NCBI RefSeq assembly: GCF_037038585.1
Contig: NC_092560.1
Location: 63,864,049-63,928,048 of the forward strand
Source of the DNA: Patagioenas fasciata
Taxonomy: Eukaryota > Chordata > Aves > Columbiformes > Columbidae
Length of the DNA: 64,000 bases
Direction of reading: 5' to 3'
In this document: positions 58,201 through 63,452 of the stretch, in pieces
Position numbering within the stretch: the stretch's first letter is position 1
Layout of the letters: each line of letters opens with the position of its first letter
Position numbers and translations under genes: made by a program
The notes under the pieces: generated by a model
Seen by the model: only the letters and a program-made list of their open reading frames with translations
Database searches by the model: none
Told to the model about the DNA's origin: nothing

Positions 58201-60350
58201 TTTAATACCTATGTAGAAAGTCAGATTTATAATCCTGGATGTTTTCTGTCCTGAGGCTTTTGCAACTGCGCTGTCATTGGCCTGTTAAATTATAAGAATT
58301 ACCTTTCCTTATCATCTCTTTCAAAGCCCAAAGTAGCTTAATTTGCCATAGCAAGGATACTGTTTAATCCAGGAAGCAAGCTCATAAATGAAAATTGGAA
58401 TCTTTTGAGTAGTTTTGATCTACTGCATCTAACAGAGGGACTGCTCTCATTGTCTTTCCAGGAAATGCCTCCATATTCCCTCAGAGAGGTACTTCCAGAG
58501 GAAGAATGAGAAATGCAGCAAACGGTCCTGTTAATTCTAGACCCTGTAAGTTACAAACAGCAATGGCACAATGCTGTTCAGCTACATAATGCAGGGGAAA
58601 AATAAGACACAGAGAACATGTTTCAGAGTACATCCTGGGTAGAATTTATGCAACACAGGCCTCAGATTACAGCATTAGTTTAGGAGAATAAAAGTCGTTA
58701 TTTTTTCCTCCCATGTAAAACTCCTTTTCCTTAGAAACTTCTGAAATATTTTAATCAATTAATCAATCAGTCACCTCAGTTTACCTCCTGAATTGCCTTA
58801 GCCTCATGGCAGTTCCAAGATTACTGAAGTAAATGTGCTAAATTTCAGCGATTTCCTGAAACAGGCTTTACAAAGCCATGAAGAACAGAGGACTTGAGTA
58901 TTTTTTTCAGCTTAAACACACAGACAGGGAATTAATTAGAAGTACAGTACACAGGTCTTGTGCCTCTCCCTTAACTTTCTATGCTGCCTGCTTTCTGAGC
59001 CCTTTTAAAGTAGGAATTGTCTTTATTATCCCTCTGTACAATATCGAATTTATTTGAGTTGGCAGTGCACGAAAGGGAGAGAGGCAATAGTAAGCACATA
59101 GGCTTTTTGTCCTGAATCACTCACTCACCTCTACACATGTTAAAAGTCATTCTCTTCCTCCTTTCCATGCATTCTCTTTTTAAACTCTACATAGAGGTTG
59201 ATCTTTCTGTGATTTCACATCACCTTCCTGTGTTTCTCCAGTATATGCCATCACTTCTAGTGGTTTCACTAAAGTTCCATGTCTTCTAAGAAGCACAAAT
59301 CCAGGATTTATATCGTTTTATTCCTCTATCAAATAAAGTAGTAATGTCCCTTTTTGAGGACTGCGCTACAGGACCTGGTGCATAGTCCTGTTTGTGTGCT
59401 GCCTTGAGAAGACAGTTCAGAGCATGAGGCTGAAAGAGACCAGCAGCATTTTTCCGCCGTAACCTCACATCAGTTCAGGATGCCAGGGCATGCTCTTTTT
59501 GCATGTGTTCACACACGTCTTCAACTCTTAGAACGTGGAGCTTCTGTTCTTGGAGAAATTTAAAGACATTCAGAAGAAAACAACAATAAGTGTTACAGCA
59601 CTATTGTTGGGTTGTTTTCTCCTCAGCTGCTGAGTACAGAGTCAGCAGAACATCAAAACAAAAGCCTCCTCCTGTTACCGCTGCAGTTCAGACAGAAGGT
59701 GTTGATCAAGAGACTGATCGAGACATAGTGAGTCCTTGGACTGTGCCTGACGATATCCAAAGAATACTGCAAGATACTCATGAGTCCTTCTTTCAGGTAC
59801 AATGTCCACTTATTCTAGCAATTATTCAATATGTGCCATTTAACACTCTGTTTACTTCTGCTTTATTTAAAATGTTGTTTTCTATTCAGAACTTGTGGGT
59901 GGCATAGATGCAGAGGGACATAAGCAACGGTGGTTGAATGAAACTATGTTTTGTCTTTACAAGCAAAATGATTCTTGTGAGCCTTGAAAAGGAATCTTCT
60001 TTATAAAAACTGTGTAGACACGTTGTCTGTCCAAGCACCAGGTGCTAGTGGGAGTGAGTAAACAGGAAAATAAATTGCATTTGTTGCCGAATAGTCAGAT
60101 ACATGATTTGATTAGTGCATGTTTGAAAAGAGTGGGATCATTTCTACTGACTGCACAGAGGTCTTGTCCATGAACGATACACAACGATTCAGCTCCTCTT
60201 TTCCTCCCACAGACCACTGCACCACAGGCTGTGAGTTTCTCTCCTCCTGGCATTGACAGCGATGGTGTTTCTGAAAGCACGGGAAGTATCCTCAGCAAAC
60301 TGGACTGGAATGCAGTTGATGCTATGGTAGCAGAGGTGGAAGACAAGTGA
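7191..60350 (+). CDS. CPLANE1: CPLANE1 (C5orf42/JBTS17), complete gene, 52 coding exons
   Basis: Ciliogenesis and planar cell polarity effector 1. In vertebrates it acts at the ciliary basal body with INTU, FUZ, WDPCP and RSG1 to recruit peripheral IFT-A proteins; human mutations cause Joubert syndrome 17 and oral-facial-digital syndrome VI. The 52 exons listed separately splice in phase into 9552 nt, or 3183 residues plus stop, against about 3,200 in human. Recognisable blocks: N-terminal [11 protein letters not shown] and [18 protein letters not shown] (a beta-propeller-like region over roughly the first 450 residues), a helical middle part (about 760-1480), a long Ser/Pro-rich low-complexity part (about 1800-2830), short coiled coils near 2715 and 2900, and a basic C-terminal tail. 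ATG 7191 has a good Kozak context (A at -3, G at +4). Fifty introns use GT-AG; two are best explained as GC-AG. No premature stop or frameshift was found. Product name is from recognition of the family, not from a search. Confidence 0.95.
7942..7966 (+). repeat. Short (AGT)n microsatellite
   Basis: About eight AGT/AAT units in the intron between coding exons 1 and 2. Confidence 0.7.
8055..8190 (+). CDS. CPLANE1: CPLANE1 coding exon 2
   Basis: Residues 28-73, [17 protein letters not shown]. Starts phase 0 after TTTCAACAG; ends with one base of a glycine codon before GTTAAG. Confidence 0.93.
8372..8491 (+). CDS. CPLANE1: CPLANE1 coding exon 3
   Basis: Residues to about 112, with [18 protein letters not shown], a WD-like beta-propeller strand set strongly conserved in the family. 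GTATGT donor. Confidence 0.94.
9336..9562 (+). CDS. CPLANE1: CPLANE1 coding exon 4
   Basis: Residues 113-188, with [18 protein letters not shown]. Phase-0 end at a GTAAAA donor that runs into an A-rich tract. Confidence 0.92.
9708..9770 (+). repeat. Old interspersed repeat fragment
   Basis: Carries the core ACTGGATCAGACC followed by ATCTAGCCCAGTA, a motif pair I associate with an ancient repeat common in reptile and bird genomes. The family name was not settled from sequence alone. Confidence 0.5.
9896..10002 (+). CDS. CPLANE1: CPLANE1 coding exon 5
   Basis: Residues 189-224, [18 protein letters not shown]. Ends with two bases of a serine codon at GTAAGT. Confidence 0.93.
10331..10482 (-). 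mobile_element. CR1 LINE 3'-end fragment (diverged)
   Basis: Reverse-oriented CR1 3' end: ATCATAGAATGGTTTGGGT, then GATCATCTAGTTC and the conserved GCCAGGGATGGGGCATCCA block. About 150 bp, in the intron between coding exons 5 and 6. Confidence 0.85.
10882..11038 (+). CDS. CPLANE1: CPLANE1 coding exon 6
   Basis: Residues 224-276, [11 protein letters not shown]. The acceptor ATTCAG follows a long poly-T run. Phase-0 end at GTATGA. Confidence 0.93.
11846..11949 (+). CDS. CPLANE1: CPLANE1 coding exon 7
   Basis: Residues 277-310, [18 protein letters not shown]. Ends with AG of an arginine codon before GTCAGT. Confidence 0.92.
12096..12278 (+). CDS. CPLANE1: CPLANE1 coding exon 8
   Basis: Residues 311-371, [19 protein letters not shown] and a run through [16 protein letters not shown]. 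One of the best conserved stretches of the propeller-like region. Confidence 0.95.
12906..13155 (+). CDS. CPLANE1: CPLANE1 coding exon 9
   Basis: Residues 372-455, with [20 protein letters not shown] and [12 protein letters not shown]. Phase-0 end at GTAGGG. Confidence 0.94.
14230..14382 (+). CDS. CPLANE1: CPLANE1 coding exon 10
   Basis: Residues 456-506, [15 protein letters not shown]; exactly 51 codons, phase 0 at both ends. Confidence 0.92.
15228..15249 (+). repeat. Poly-T tract of 22 T's at the exon 11 acceptor
   Basis: Uninterrupted T run ending 12 nt before the acceptor AG of coding exon 11, where it forms the pyrimidine tract. Confidence 0.85.
15262..16022 (+). CDS. CPLANE1: CPLANE1 coding exon 11 (large)
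   Basis: Residues 507-760. Begins with an acidic stretch ([10 protein letters not shown]), then [14 protein letters not shown] and helical sequence such as [20 protein letters not shown]. At 761 nt it is the second largest exon. The frame stays open past the donor (GTATGA). Confidence 0.94.
16088..16518 (+). mobile_element. CR1 LINE 3' fragment
   Basis: Plus-strand CR1 end: AAAGCTGGTGAAG, then CTGGAGAAAAGGAGGCTGAG and the terminal ATTCTATGATTCT. About 430 bp, beginning roughly 65 nt past the coding exon 11 donor. Confidence 0.93.
17029..17108 (-). mobile_element. CR1 LINE 3'-tip fragment
   Basis: About 80 bp in reverse orientation: AATAGAATCATGTTGGTTG, then AGATCATCAAGTCCAACC and CACTAAACCATG. 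Only the extreme 3' end was inserted. Confidence 0.88.
17400..17584 (+). CDS. CPLANE1: CPLANE1 coding exon 12
   Basis: Residues 760-822, [16 protein letters not shown]. The first base completes the split arginine codon; ends with one base of a glycine codon. Confidence 0.93.
18907..19265 (-). mobile_element. CR1 LINE 3' fragment (subfamily shared with 41518)
   Basis: Reverse-oriented: ACAGAATCACAGTATATTAG, then GGGATTGAAAGGGACCTC and AGATCATCTAGTCCAATCCC. Very similar to the copy at 41518-41757 and different in detail from the other copies, so the two belong to one CR1 subfamily. Confidence 0.92.
19479..19559 (+). CDS. CPLANE1: CPLANE1 coding exon 13
   Basis: Residues 822-849, [18 protein letters not shown]; an 81-nt exon, too short to stand out as an open frame but in phase on both sides. 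Confidence 0.91.
20358..20522 (+). CDS. CPLANE1: CPLANE1 coding exon 14
   Basis: Residues 849-904, [20 protein letters not shown] followed by [20 protein letters not shown]. Confidence 0.94.
21274..21447 (+). CDS. CPLANE1: CPLANE1 coding exon 15
   Basis: Residues 904-962, [21 protein letters not shown]1 insertion begins only about 65 nt past the donor. Confidence 0.93.
21511..21985 (+). mobile_element. CR1 LINE 3' fragment
   Basis: Starts GCTGCTAGAGAGTGTCCGG, continues through TTCAGCCTGGAGAAGAGGAG and ends CATTCTATGATTCTGTGATT. About 475 bp, lying 65 nt after coding exon 15. Confidence 0.94.
22212..22722 (-). mobile_element. CR1 LINE 3' fragment, inverted relative to neighbour
   Basis: Reverse-oriented 510-bp CR1 end: AATAGAATCATTTAGGTTGG, then AGATCATCAAGTCC, and at the far side the ACCTCAATGTCTTTCCTG block. 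It faces the plus-strand copy 230 bp to its left. Confidence 0.94.
23225..23453 (+). CDS. CPLANE1: CPLANE1 coding exon 16
   Basis: Residues 962-1038, [19 protein letters not shown]. Ends with AG of an arginine codon. Confidence 0.93.
23713..23846 (+). CDS. CPLANE1: CPLANE1 coding exon 17
   Basis: Residues 1038-1083, [25 protein letters not shown] donor. Confidence 0.92.
24285..24665. other. Locally C/A-rich intronic block, unidentified
   Basis: Composition departs from the AT-rich surroundings, with ACACA-type runs at both ends and Pro/Cys-coding frames that are probably fortuitous. I saw no terminal repeats, target-site duplication or known repeat end. Confidence 0.35.
25406..25623 (+). 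CDS. CPLANE1: CPLANE1 coding exon 18
   Basis: Residues 1083-1155, with [18 protein letters not shown]. Phase-0 end at GTAAGC. Confidence 0.93.
25912..26076 (+). CDS. CPLANE1: CPLANE1 coding exon 19
   Basis: Residues 1156-1210, [20 protein letters not shown]; exactly 55 codons. Confidence 0.93.
27142..27280 (+). CDS. CPLANE1: CPLANE1 coding exon 20
   Basis: Residues 1211-1257, [17 protein letters not shown]. Ends one base into a glycine codon at a weaker GTTTGT donor. Confidence 0.91.
27464..27533 (+). repeat. Perfect 35-bp tandem duplication
   Basis: A 35-bp unit beginning TATAGATCTGACAGGTG occurs at 27464-27498 and again at 27499-27533 with no difference, in the intron after coding exon 20. 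Confidence 0.95.
27711..27820 (+). CDS. CPLANE1: CPLANE1 coding exon 21
   Basis: Residues 1257-1293, [19 protein letters not shown]; cysteine-rich helix, phase-0 end. Confidence 0.92.
29007..29168 (+). CDS. CPLANE1: CPLANE1 coding exon 22
   Basis: Residues 1294-1347, [18 protein letters not shown]; 54 codons, phase 0 at both ends. Confidence 0.93.
29326..29434 (+). CDS. CPLANE1: CPLANE1 coding exon 23
   Basis: Residues 1348-1384, [19 protein letters not shown]. Confidence 0.92.
29789..30095 (+). CDS. CPLANE1: CPLANE1 coding exon 24
   Basis: Residues 1384-1486, [20 protein letters not shown], then an acidic stretch and a Ser/Thr-rich tail. Confidence 0.94.
30605..31538 (+). CDS. CPLANE1: CPLANE1 coding exon 25 (largest)
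   Basis: Residues 1486-1797 in 934 nt. Contains [20 protein letters not shown] and [21 protein letters not shown] would look for the family-specific 'Joubert' domain in and around this part. Confidence 0.95.
31756..31919 (+). CDS. CPLANE1: CPLANE1 coding exon 26
   Basis: Residues 1798-1852, [17 protein letters not shown]. The donor GTAA is followed directly by 23 T's. Confidence 0.9.
31924..31946 (+). repeat. Poly-T tract of 23 T's beside a donor site
   Basis: Starts four bases inside the intron after coding exon 26 (donor GTAA at 31920). Confidence 0.9.
32750..32799 (+). repeat. Perfect 25-bp tandem duplication
   Basis: Unit GTGAAATTTAAGAGAGAAAA + CTGAT at 32750-32774 is repeated at 32775-32799 and followed by the partial start of a third copy. 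Confidence 0.93.
32936..33072 (+). CDS. CPLANE1: CPLANE1 coding exon 27
   Basis: Residues 1852-1898, [25 protein letters not shown] donor. Confidence 0.9.
33629..33711 (+). CDS. CPLANE1: CPLANE1 coding exon 28, probable GC donor
   Basis: Residues 1898-1925, [19 protein letters not shown]. The exon ends AAG|GCAAGT, the classic GC-AG donor context. A GT four bases on would put the next exon out of frame, and reading through reaches TAG after five more codons. A weaker phase-0 GT option is CCT|GTAGAA at 33690/33691. Confidence 0.85.
34282..34361 (+). CDS. CPLANE1: CPLANE1 coding exon 29
   Basis: Residues 1926-1952, [19 protein letters not shown]; charged, low-complexity. GTGAGA donor. Confidence 0.87.
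35844..35912 (+). CDS. CPLANE1: CPLANE1 coding exon 30
   Basis: Residues 1952-1975, [18 protein letters not shown]; 69 nt, completes an alanine codon and ends with AG of a serine codon. Confidence 0.85.
37383..37575 (+). CDS. CPLANE1: CPLANE1 coding exon 31
   Basis: Residues 1975-2039, ending [17 protein letters not shown]. The alternative AG eight bases downstream would shift the frame into a stop, so 37383 is the start. Confidence 0.91.
38190..38447 (+). CDS. CPLANE1: CPLANE1 coding exon 32
   Basis: Residues 2040-2125, [20 protein letters not shown] and a Gln-rich stretch; 86 codons, phase 0 at both ends. Confidence 0.93.
38625..39374 (+). CDS. CPLANE1: CPLANE1 coding exon 33 (large)
   Basis: Residues 2126-2375, exactly 250 codons. 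Pro/Ser-rich, with [19 protein letters not shown] and a repeated short Leu motif ([18 protein letters not shown]). Confidence 0.94.
40165..40199 (+). repeat. T-rich tract at the exon 34 acceptor
   Basis: Nearly pure T with scattered C, ending about 20 nt before the acceptor of coding exon 34. Confidence 0.7.
40220..40404 (+). CDS. CPLANE1: CPLANE1 coding exon 34
   Basis: Residues 2376-2437, [21 protein letters not shown] place the donor at TTGAA|GTGGGT because it gives a smooth basic run (KLLK-QKRRDKK) into exon 35 in phase. A GC donor 17 bases earlier (AAAAG|GCAAGC, exon end 40386/40387) would also keep phase. Confidence 0.85.
41518..41757 (-). mobile_element. CR1 LINE 3' fragment (subfamily shared with 18907)
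   Basis: About 240 bp, reverse-oriented: CACAGAATGTTAGGGATTG, then AGATCATCTAGTCCAATCCC, ending near TTGTGTTCCAATTTGAA. It lies about 190 bp upstream of coding exon 35. Confidence 0.92.
41947..42076 (+). CDS. CPLANE1: CPLANE1 coding exon 35
   Basis: Residues 2437-2480, [19 protein letters not shown] then [14 protein letters not shown]. Phase-0 end at GTATGG. A second acceptor lies only 44 nt downstream. Confidence 0.9.
42859..42913 (+). CDS. CPLANE1: CPLANE1 coding exon 36, probable GC donor
   Basis: Residues 2481-2499, [18 protein letters not shown]; 55 nt. The exon ends ATGG|GCAAGT, a second GC-AG candidate. A weak GT donor inside the exon (42895/42896) would also preserve phase while removing six codons. 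Confidence 0.82.
44018..44122 (+). CDS. CPLANE1: CPLANE1 coding exon 37
   Basis: Residues 2499-2534, [24 protein letters not shown] donor. Confidence 0.9.
44613..44705 (+). CDS. CPLANE1: CPLANE1 coding exon 38
   Basis: Residues 2534-2565, [25 protein letters not shown] donor. Confidence 0.89.
45809..45921 (+). CDS. CPLANE1: CPLANE1 coding exon 39
   Basis: Residues 2565-2602, [18 protein letters not shown]. Phase-0 end at GTCAGT. Confidence 0.9.
46177..46375 (+). CDS. CPLANE1: CPLANE1 coding exon 40
   Basis: Residues 2603-2669, [19 protein letters not shown]; acidic. Confidence 0.92.
46636..46856 (+). CDS. CPLANE1: CPLANE1 coding exon 41 (coiled coil)
   Basis: Residues 2669-2742, ending in a short heptad-like helix [20 protein letters not shown]. 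Phase-0 end at GTGAGT. Confidence 0.92.
48285..48301 (+). repeat. Poly-A tract after a G run
   Basis: Seven G's then about 17 A's, 90 nt upstream of coding exon 42. It could be the tail of an old retroposed sequence, but no body is recognisable upstream. Confidence 0.7.
48393..48486 (+). CDS. CPLANE1: CPLANE1 coding exon 42
   Basis: Residues 2743-2774, [19 protein letters not shown]. Confidence 0.89.
49427..49588 (+). CDS. CPLANE1: CPLANE1 coding exon 43
   Basis: Residues 2774-2828, [19 protein letters not shown] then a Ser-rich end. GTATAA donor. Confidence 0.89.
51013..51043 (+). CDS. CPLANE1: CPLANE1 coding exon 44 (31-nt microexon)
   Basis: Residues 2828-2838, core FHVGRELCD. Acceptor TTCTGTTTCAG and donor GTATGT are both strong. 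The exon completes a glycine codon and leaves AC for the next, so skipping it would break the frame. Confidence 0.83.
52434..52565 (+). CDS. CPLANE1: CPLANE1 coding exon 45
   Basis: Residues 2838-2882, [20 protein letters not shown], a conserved motif of the C-terminal part. Ends with AG of an arginine codon at GTAATA. Confidence 0.95.
54347..54512 (+). CDS. CPLANE1: CPLANE1 coding exon 46 (charged helix)
   Basis: Residues 2882-2937, [20 protein letters not shown], a long basic, probably coiled-coil helix ending in REHCPF. Confidence 0.94.
56247..56308 (+). CDS. CPLANE1: CPLANE1 coding exon 47
   Basis: Residues 2938-2958, [20 protein letters not shown]; 62 nt, recognised by conservation and phase. 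Confidence 0.9.
56742..56915 (+). CDS. CPLANE1: CPLANE1 coding exon 48
   Basis: Residues 2958-3016, [19 protein letters not shown], then basic [18 protein letters not shown] donor. Confidence 0.93.
58009..58121 (+). CDS. CPLANE1: CPLANE1 coding exon 49
   Basis: Residues 3016-3054, [26 protein letters not shown] donor. Confidence 0.92.
58462..58545 (+). CDS. CPLANE1: CPLANE1 coding exon 50
   Basis: Residues 3054-3082, [19 protein letters not shown]; Arg/Gly-rich. Confidence 0.9.
59627..59796 (+). CDS. CPLANE1: CPLANE1 coding exon 51
   Basis: Residues 3082-3138, [20 protein letters not shown]. Phase-0 end at GTACAA. Confidence 0.94.
60213..60350 (+). CDS. CPLANE1: CPLANE1 coding exon 52 (stop codon)
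   Basis: Residues 3139-3183, [20 protein letters not shown], ending TGA at 60348-60350. The stop overlaps an AATAAA hexamer. Confidence 0.95.
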   Translation, partial: TTAPQAVSFSPPGIDSDGVSESTGSILSKLDWNAVDAMVAEVEDK

Positions 60351-60775
60351 ATAAAATTTCCCAGCTGCTTTGCACTTGTGAACAGTTGCTTGTATCTTGG
60401 TTTCATTTTTCAAAGTAATCGTTGTTCTACTTGAAGTGGGTTGAGGCTTGCATTGGTTTTCTTCTTAAGCAGCACAGGAACTCTGACCGCTTTCAGTCTT
60501 GCCTAGGTCACATTCAATTCCTTAAATCGTAGTTTGCTTCCCACATGCCTTCAAGTTAGATGAACTAGATAGAGTTGTTAAATGCAGCCAACACTTAAAC
60601 AAGAACTTACGGGCCAGCTACTTTGCCCCTTTGAAATACACAAAAAGTTTTAGGAGCACTGCATAACTATTTTACCATTGTATTTAATATTTAACATCAT
60701 TATGGATGAAGTTATTTTTGTAACCTAACAGTTGCAATGAACTGATTTAATAAAAGTGAGTTTATTAGTTTCTGC
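60351..60775 (+). other. CPLANE1: CPLANE1 3' untranslated region
   Basis: About 425 nt of AT-rich sequence between the stop and the most likely cleavage region after AATAAA at 60749-60754. The AATAAA overlapping the stop at 60350-60355 is too early to serve a normal transcript well. Confidence 0.7.
60749..60754 (+). terminator. CPLANE1 poly(A) signal AATAAA
   Basis: Canonical hexamer 400 nt past the stop, with a TTTATTAGTTTCTGCTGTG downstream element. Confidence 0.75.
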
Positions 60776-62336
60776 TGTGAAGTTATTTACGCACAGAGCA
60801 CTGTTATTGCTGTGTACCACTATGACTGTTTGCTACCTTAGTATTTTTAATCCAGCTTACTTGTACTATAGCTTAGAGAAATCTACAAGAGTTTGGCAGA
60901 GGCACAAATAATCGGGCAACAAAAAATGGGAAACAGACTTTTGTTAGGAAAATCAGATACCAGTGTCAGACATGAAGGACAAGTGCTTACGAGGTAAAGA
61001 AAAATACCACTGTTCATCCACCTATATAAAGCTGGTGTGTCAGAGCTCTTCTAGCAGCCCACAGATGTTTGGAGACATATATCCTGTATGTTCAGTGGCC
61101 ATCAGCTAGTGGTTGTAGCCTGAACAGATGCAGCTGTGGTGACTTTTTCCCAACAGCAGTAGTTTTTATTTTTGTAGTGAAGAAATTTTAATTTTTCACA
61201 AAGGTAAAAAGAGTGTTAATTTCCAGTGGTTAATTACTGTCACAGTTTAAAAAAAAAAGCCTGCTTGTTTCTGAGTGAGGCTGCTGCTTGTCAGACATCA
61301 AGAAATAGGGTTCAAAGAAAGCTTGTGGCAGGATTATACACGTCAGGACAGCATGGACAGTTTCTGTAGGCTCAGATATCAGAACTGGCTGTGCATTTTT
61401 AGCAGTCCCCAGAATCTGTATTGGCTTGTCCCTCAGGAGTGGCCAGAGGTCAAAACTCAGTACTGGGAGTGATCATCACCAAATGAAAAGGGCAAGTACC
61501 CTCAGAGAGTCAGGCCAGAGCGTGAAACAGGCATCACTCAACATCTCAAACTGTCTTTCTCGACTAAGGCAGCAAAGAAATCATTCCCTGTTGGAAAAAC
61601 ATCTGAAAAATCCTGTTTGAGCCAAATATGAAAGTCTCCTTACGATCACAGCCAGCTGTGAGATAGAAAAGAAAGCAGCCAGGGACAAGATGATGATTCA
61701 TAAGCCTTGTCCCAAAAGACCTGTGAAAACTGTCATATTCAGCCTTTGTGCCAGATGATAGCTGCAGCACCACCGTCATTAAATGTTAATGTGTATGCTG
61801 TGATGCACAAATGTGTTAAAAATAGTAATCTAAAAGAACACCCTCCAGACAGGACTGGAGATAAACACTAGTTTGCTAGCAGTTGAGCTATGCAGGTTAT
61901 CAAGGCAGTGTACCTGCCCCCTAAAGGGGCTTCACTTTTTTGTTAAAAAAAACAAAAACATAAACAAAAACTTACTTACTTGATTTTTAAAGAATTCGGA
62001 CCTTGGCAGTAGTTGTCTTAAGATGAAAATGTTCAGATAAGTTTGGGGAGAGGAAATGCAGAAAAAAGGTGTAACAATGCTGGTTAGAACATTTAAAGGC
62101 CGTTCACAGTCTTTCAGTGCCTAACACTGCGGGGGGTGCAGCACTCAGATAAATGGAAGGATCGTTCCTTACTGAGGGGCTGTGGGAACAAGGTGGCTCA
62201 TCACTTTATTCAAGCAATGTATCTGGTGCTAAAGGAAGAAAAGAATGCAAATAAGCAGATAATTTCATTGTAACAATGGTGAAGGCAATCCTTTCTTTAA
62301 CTGCCTGCTGATGCACAGCATCACTGAACACCAGAA
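60776..62336. other. Intergenic between CPLANE1 and CR1, nothing recognised
   Basis: No exon, RNA gene or repeat could be supported. A TATATAAAG box at about 61023 and modest open frames (for example 61275-61472) lack any further support. Confidence 0.5.
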
Positions 62337-63181
62337 AGGCCACAATAAGGTCTCCCTGTAGCTTTCTCTTCTCCAGGCTGAACAACCCCAACTCTCTCAG
62401 CCTGTCCTCACAGCAGAGCTGTTCCAGCCCTCTGATCATTTCTGTGGCTCCTCAGGCCCCTCTCCAACGGGTCCATGTCTTTCCTGTGCTGAGGGCTCCA
62501 GAGCTGGACACAGGACTCCAGGTGGGGTCTCACCAGAGCAGAGCAGAGGGGCAGAATCACCTCCCTCGACCTGCTGGACACACTGCTTTTGATGCAGCTC
62601 AAGATACCATTGGCCTTCTGGACTGCAAGCGCACATTGCTGCTCTTGTCCTATCTTTCACCCACTGGTACCCCCAAGTCCTTCTCCACAGGGCTGCTCTC
62701 AATCCCTTCATCCCCCAGCCTGGATTGATACCAGGGGTTGCCCTGATCCAGGTGCAGGACCTTGCACTTGGCCTTGTTGAACCTCAGGAGGTTCACATGG
62801 ACCCACTTCTCAAGACTGTCCAGGTCCCTCTGGATGGCATCCTGTCCCTCAGGAGTGTCAACAACTGCACCACTCAGCTTGATGTCATCTGCAAACTTGC
62901 TGAGAGTGCACTCAATTGCTCTATCTATGTCATTGATGAAGATATTGAACAGTACTGGTCCCAGCACAGACCTCTGAGGGACACCACCTATCACCAGTGC
63001 TCATCCAGACACTGAGCCATTGACTCTCTGGGTATGACCATCCAGCCAGGTCCTCATCTGCCAAGCAGTCCACCCATCACATCCACACTTCTGCAATTTA
63101 GAGAGAAGGATGTTGTGACTGACTATGTGAAAGGCTTTACAGAAGATTGATAGATAGAGGACAGAGAGATGACATCTCTAG
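62337..63181 (-). mobile_element. CR1 LINE, RT-containing, truncated at both ends
   Basis: Minus-strand CR1 of about 845 bp. It reads from AGCCTTTCACATAGTCAGTC (5' side, near 63140) through the reverse-transcriptase region [19 protein letters not shown] with an intact FADD catalytic box ([13 protein letters not shown]), and on to the CTGGAGAAGAGAAAGCT block. It stops at about 62337 without the 3' UTR and terminal octamers that every other copy here has. That 3' loss is unusual for CR1 and implies a later deletion or other rearrangement. Stops and frameshifts break the frame. Confidence 0.92.
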
Positions 63182-63189
63182 CTCTTTTT

Positions 63190-63378
63190 TTCCTTAGTCC
63201 ACTGATGTATTTTATTCACGAGGTACAGTGTAGAGCAGCTCAAGCTGGTGCCTCTTGAAGAGGGACCCTCAGCAGAAAAAAAATTAAACAATTTTACCCA
63301 CACAATCCAAGCGCCCACCCCCTGCACATCAATCCTGGCCAACTGTAAAATTTAAGTCTGGGGTCTGTCTGTTTCTCA
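63190..63378 (-). other. Candidate 3' UTR of a convergent gene
   Basis: Minus-strand sequence between the candidate stop codon at 63379-63381 and the AATAAA at 63211-63216. The CR1 begins immediately past the expected cleavage site. Confidence 0.4.
63211..63216 (-). terminator. Candidate minus-strand poly(A) signal
   Basis: TTTATT on the plus strand, AATAAA in the minus orientation, about 165 nt past the candidate minus-strand stop codon. Confidence 0.4.
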
Positions 63379-63452
63379 TTAGATCTCTTCGTTTTCATCA
63401 AGTGGGCAATCAATCAAAGACCTGACCTTCCGTTGCTGTTTTCCACCTGCAG
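63379..63452 (-). CDS. Candidate terminal coding exon of a convergent gene (NIPBL by synteny)
   Basis: On the minus strand a strong acceptor (a long T-rich tract then TTTTCCAG) opens a short frame reading AGGKQQRKVRSLIDCPLDEN and then EEI before TAA at 63379-63381. The peptide is a basic run followed by an acidic tail, a plausible protein C-terminus. In human the next gene here is NIPBL, convergent with CPLANE1, so this position and strand suit the NIPBL 3' end (cohesin loader). I could not confirm the peptide as NIPBL from sequence alone; no second exon falls clearly within the remaining 550 bp. It could instead be a chance open frame behind a good acceptor. Confidence 0.42.

Larger units (their letters stand above)
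7272..60212 (+). other. CPLANE1 introns: content summary
   Basis: Introns of 300 bp or more in which I recognise no exon, RNA gene or named element include those starting at 7272, 8492, 11039, 12279, 13156, 14383, 19560, 20523, 26077, 27821, 30096, 33073, 33712, 34362, 39375, 42914, 44706, 48487, 49589, 54513, 56916 and 58546; they are AT-rich. The intron starting at 13156 has a plus-strand open frame of 61 codons with no splice support. Introns with CR1 copies are at 10003, 16023, 17585, 21448 and 40405. Introns holding coding-like blocks are those at 35913, 46857, 51044 and 52566, discussed under findings. Confidence 0.6.

Noticed and set aside
61020-61060. TATA box (TATATAAAG) in the intergenic region
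   Set aside because: No exon, CpG enrichment or open frame follows; expected by chance in AT-rich DNA.
61275-61620. Overlapping plus-strand open frames past CPLANE1
   Set aside because: Short, no splice or homology support, and downstream of a good poly(A) signal.
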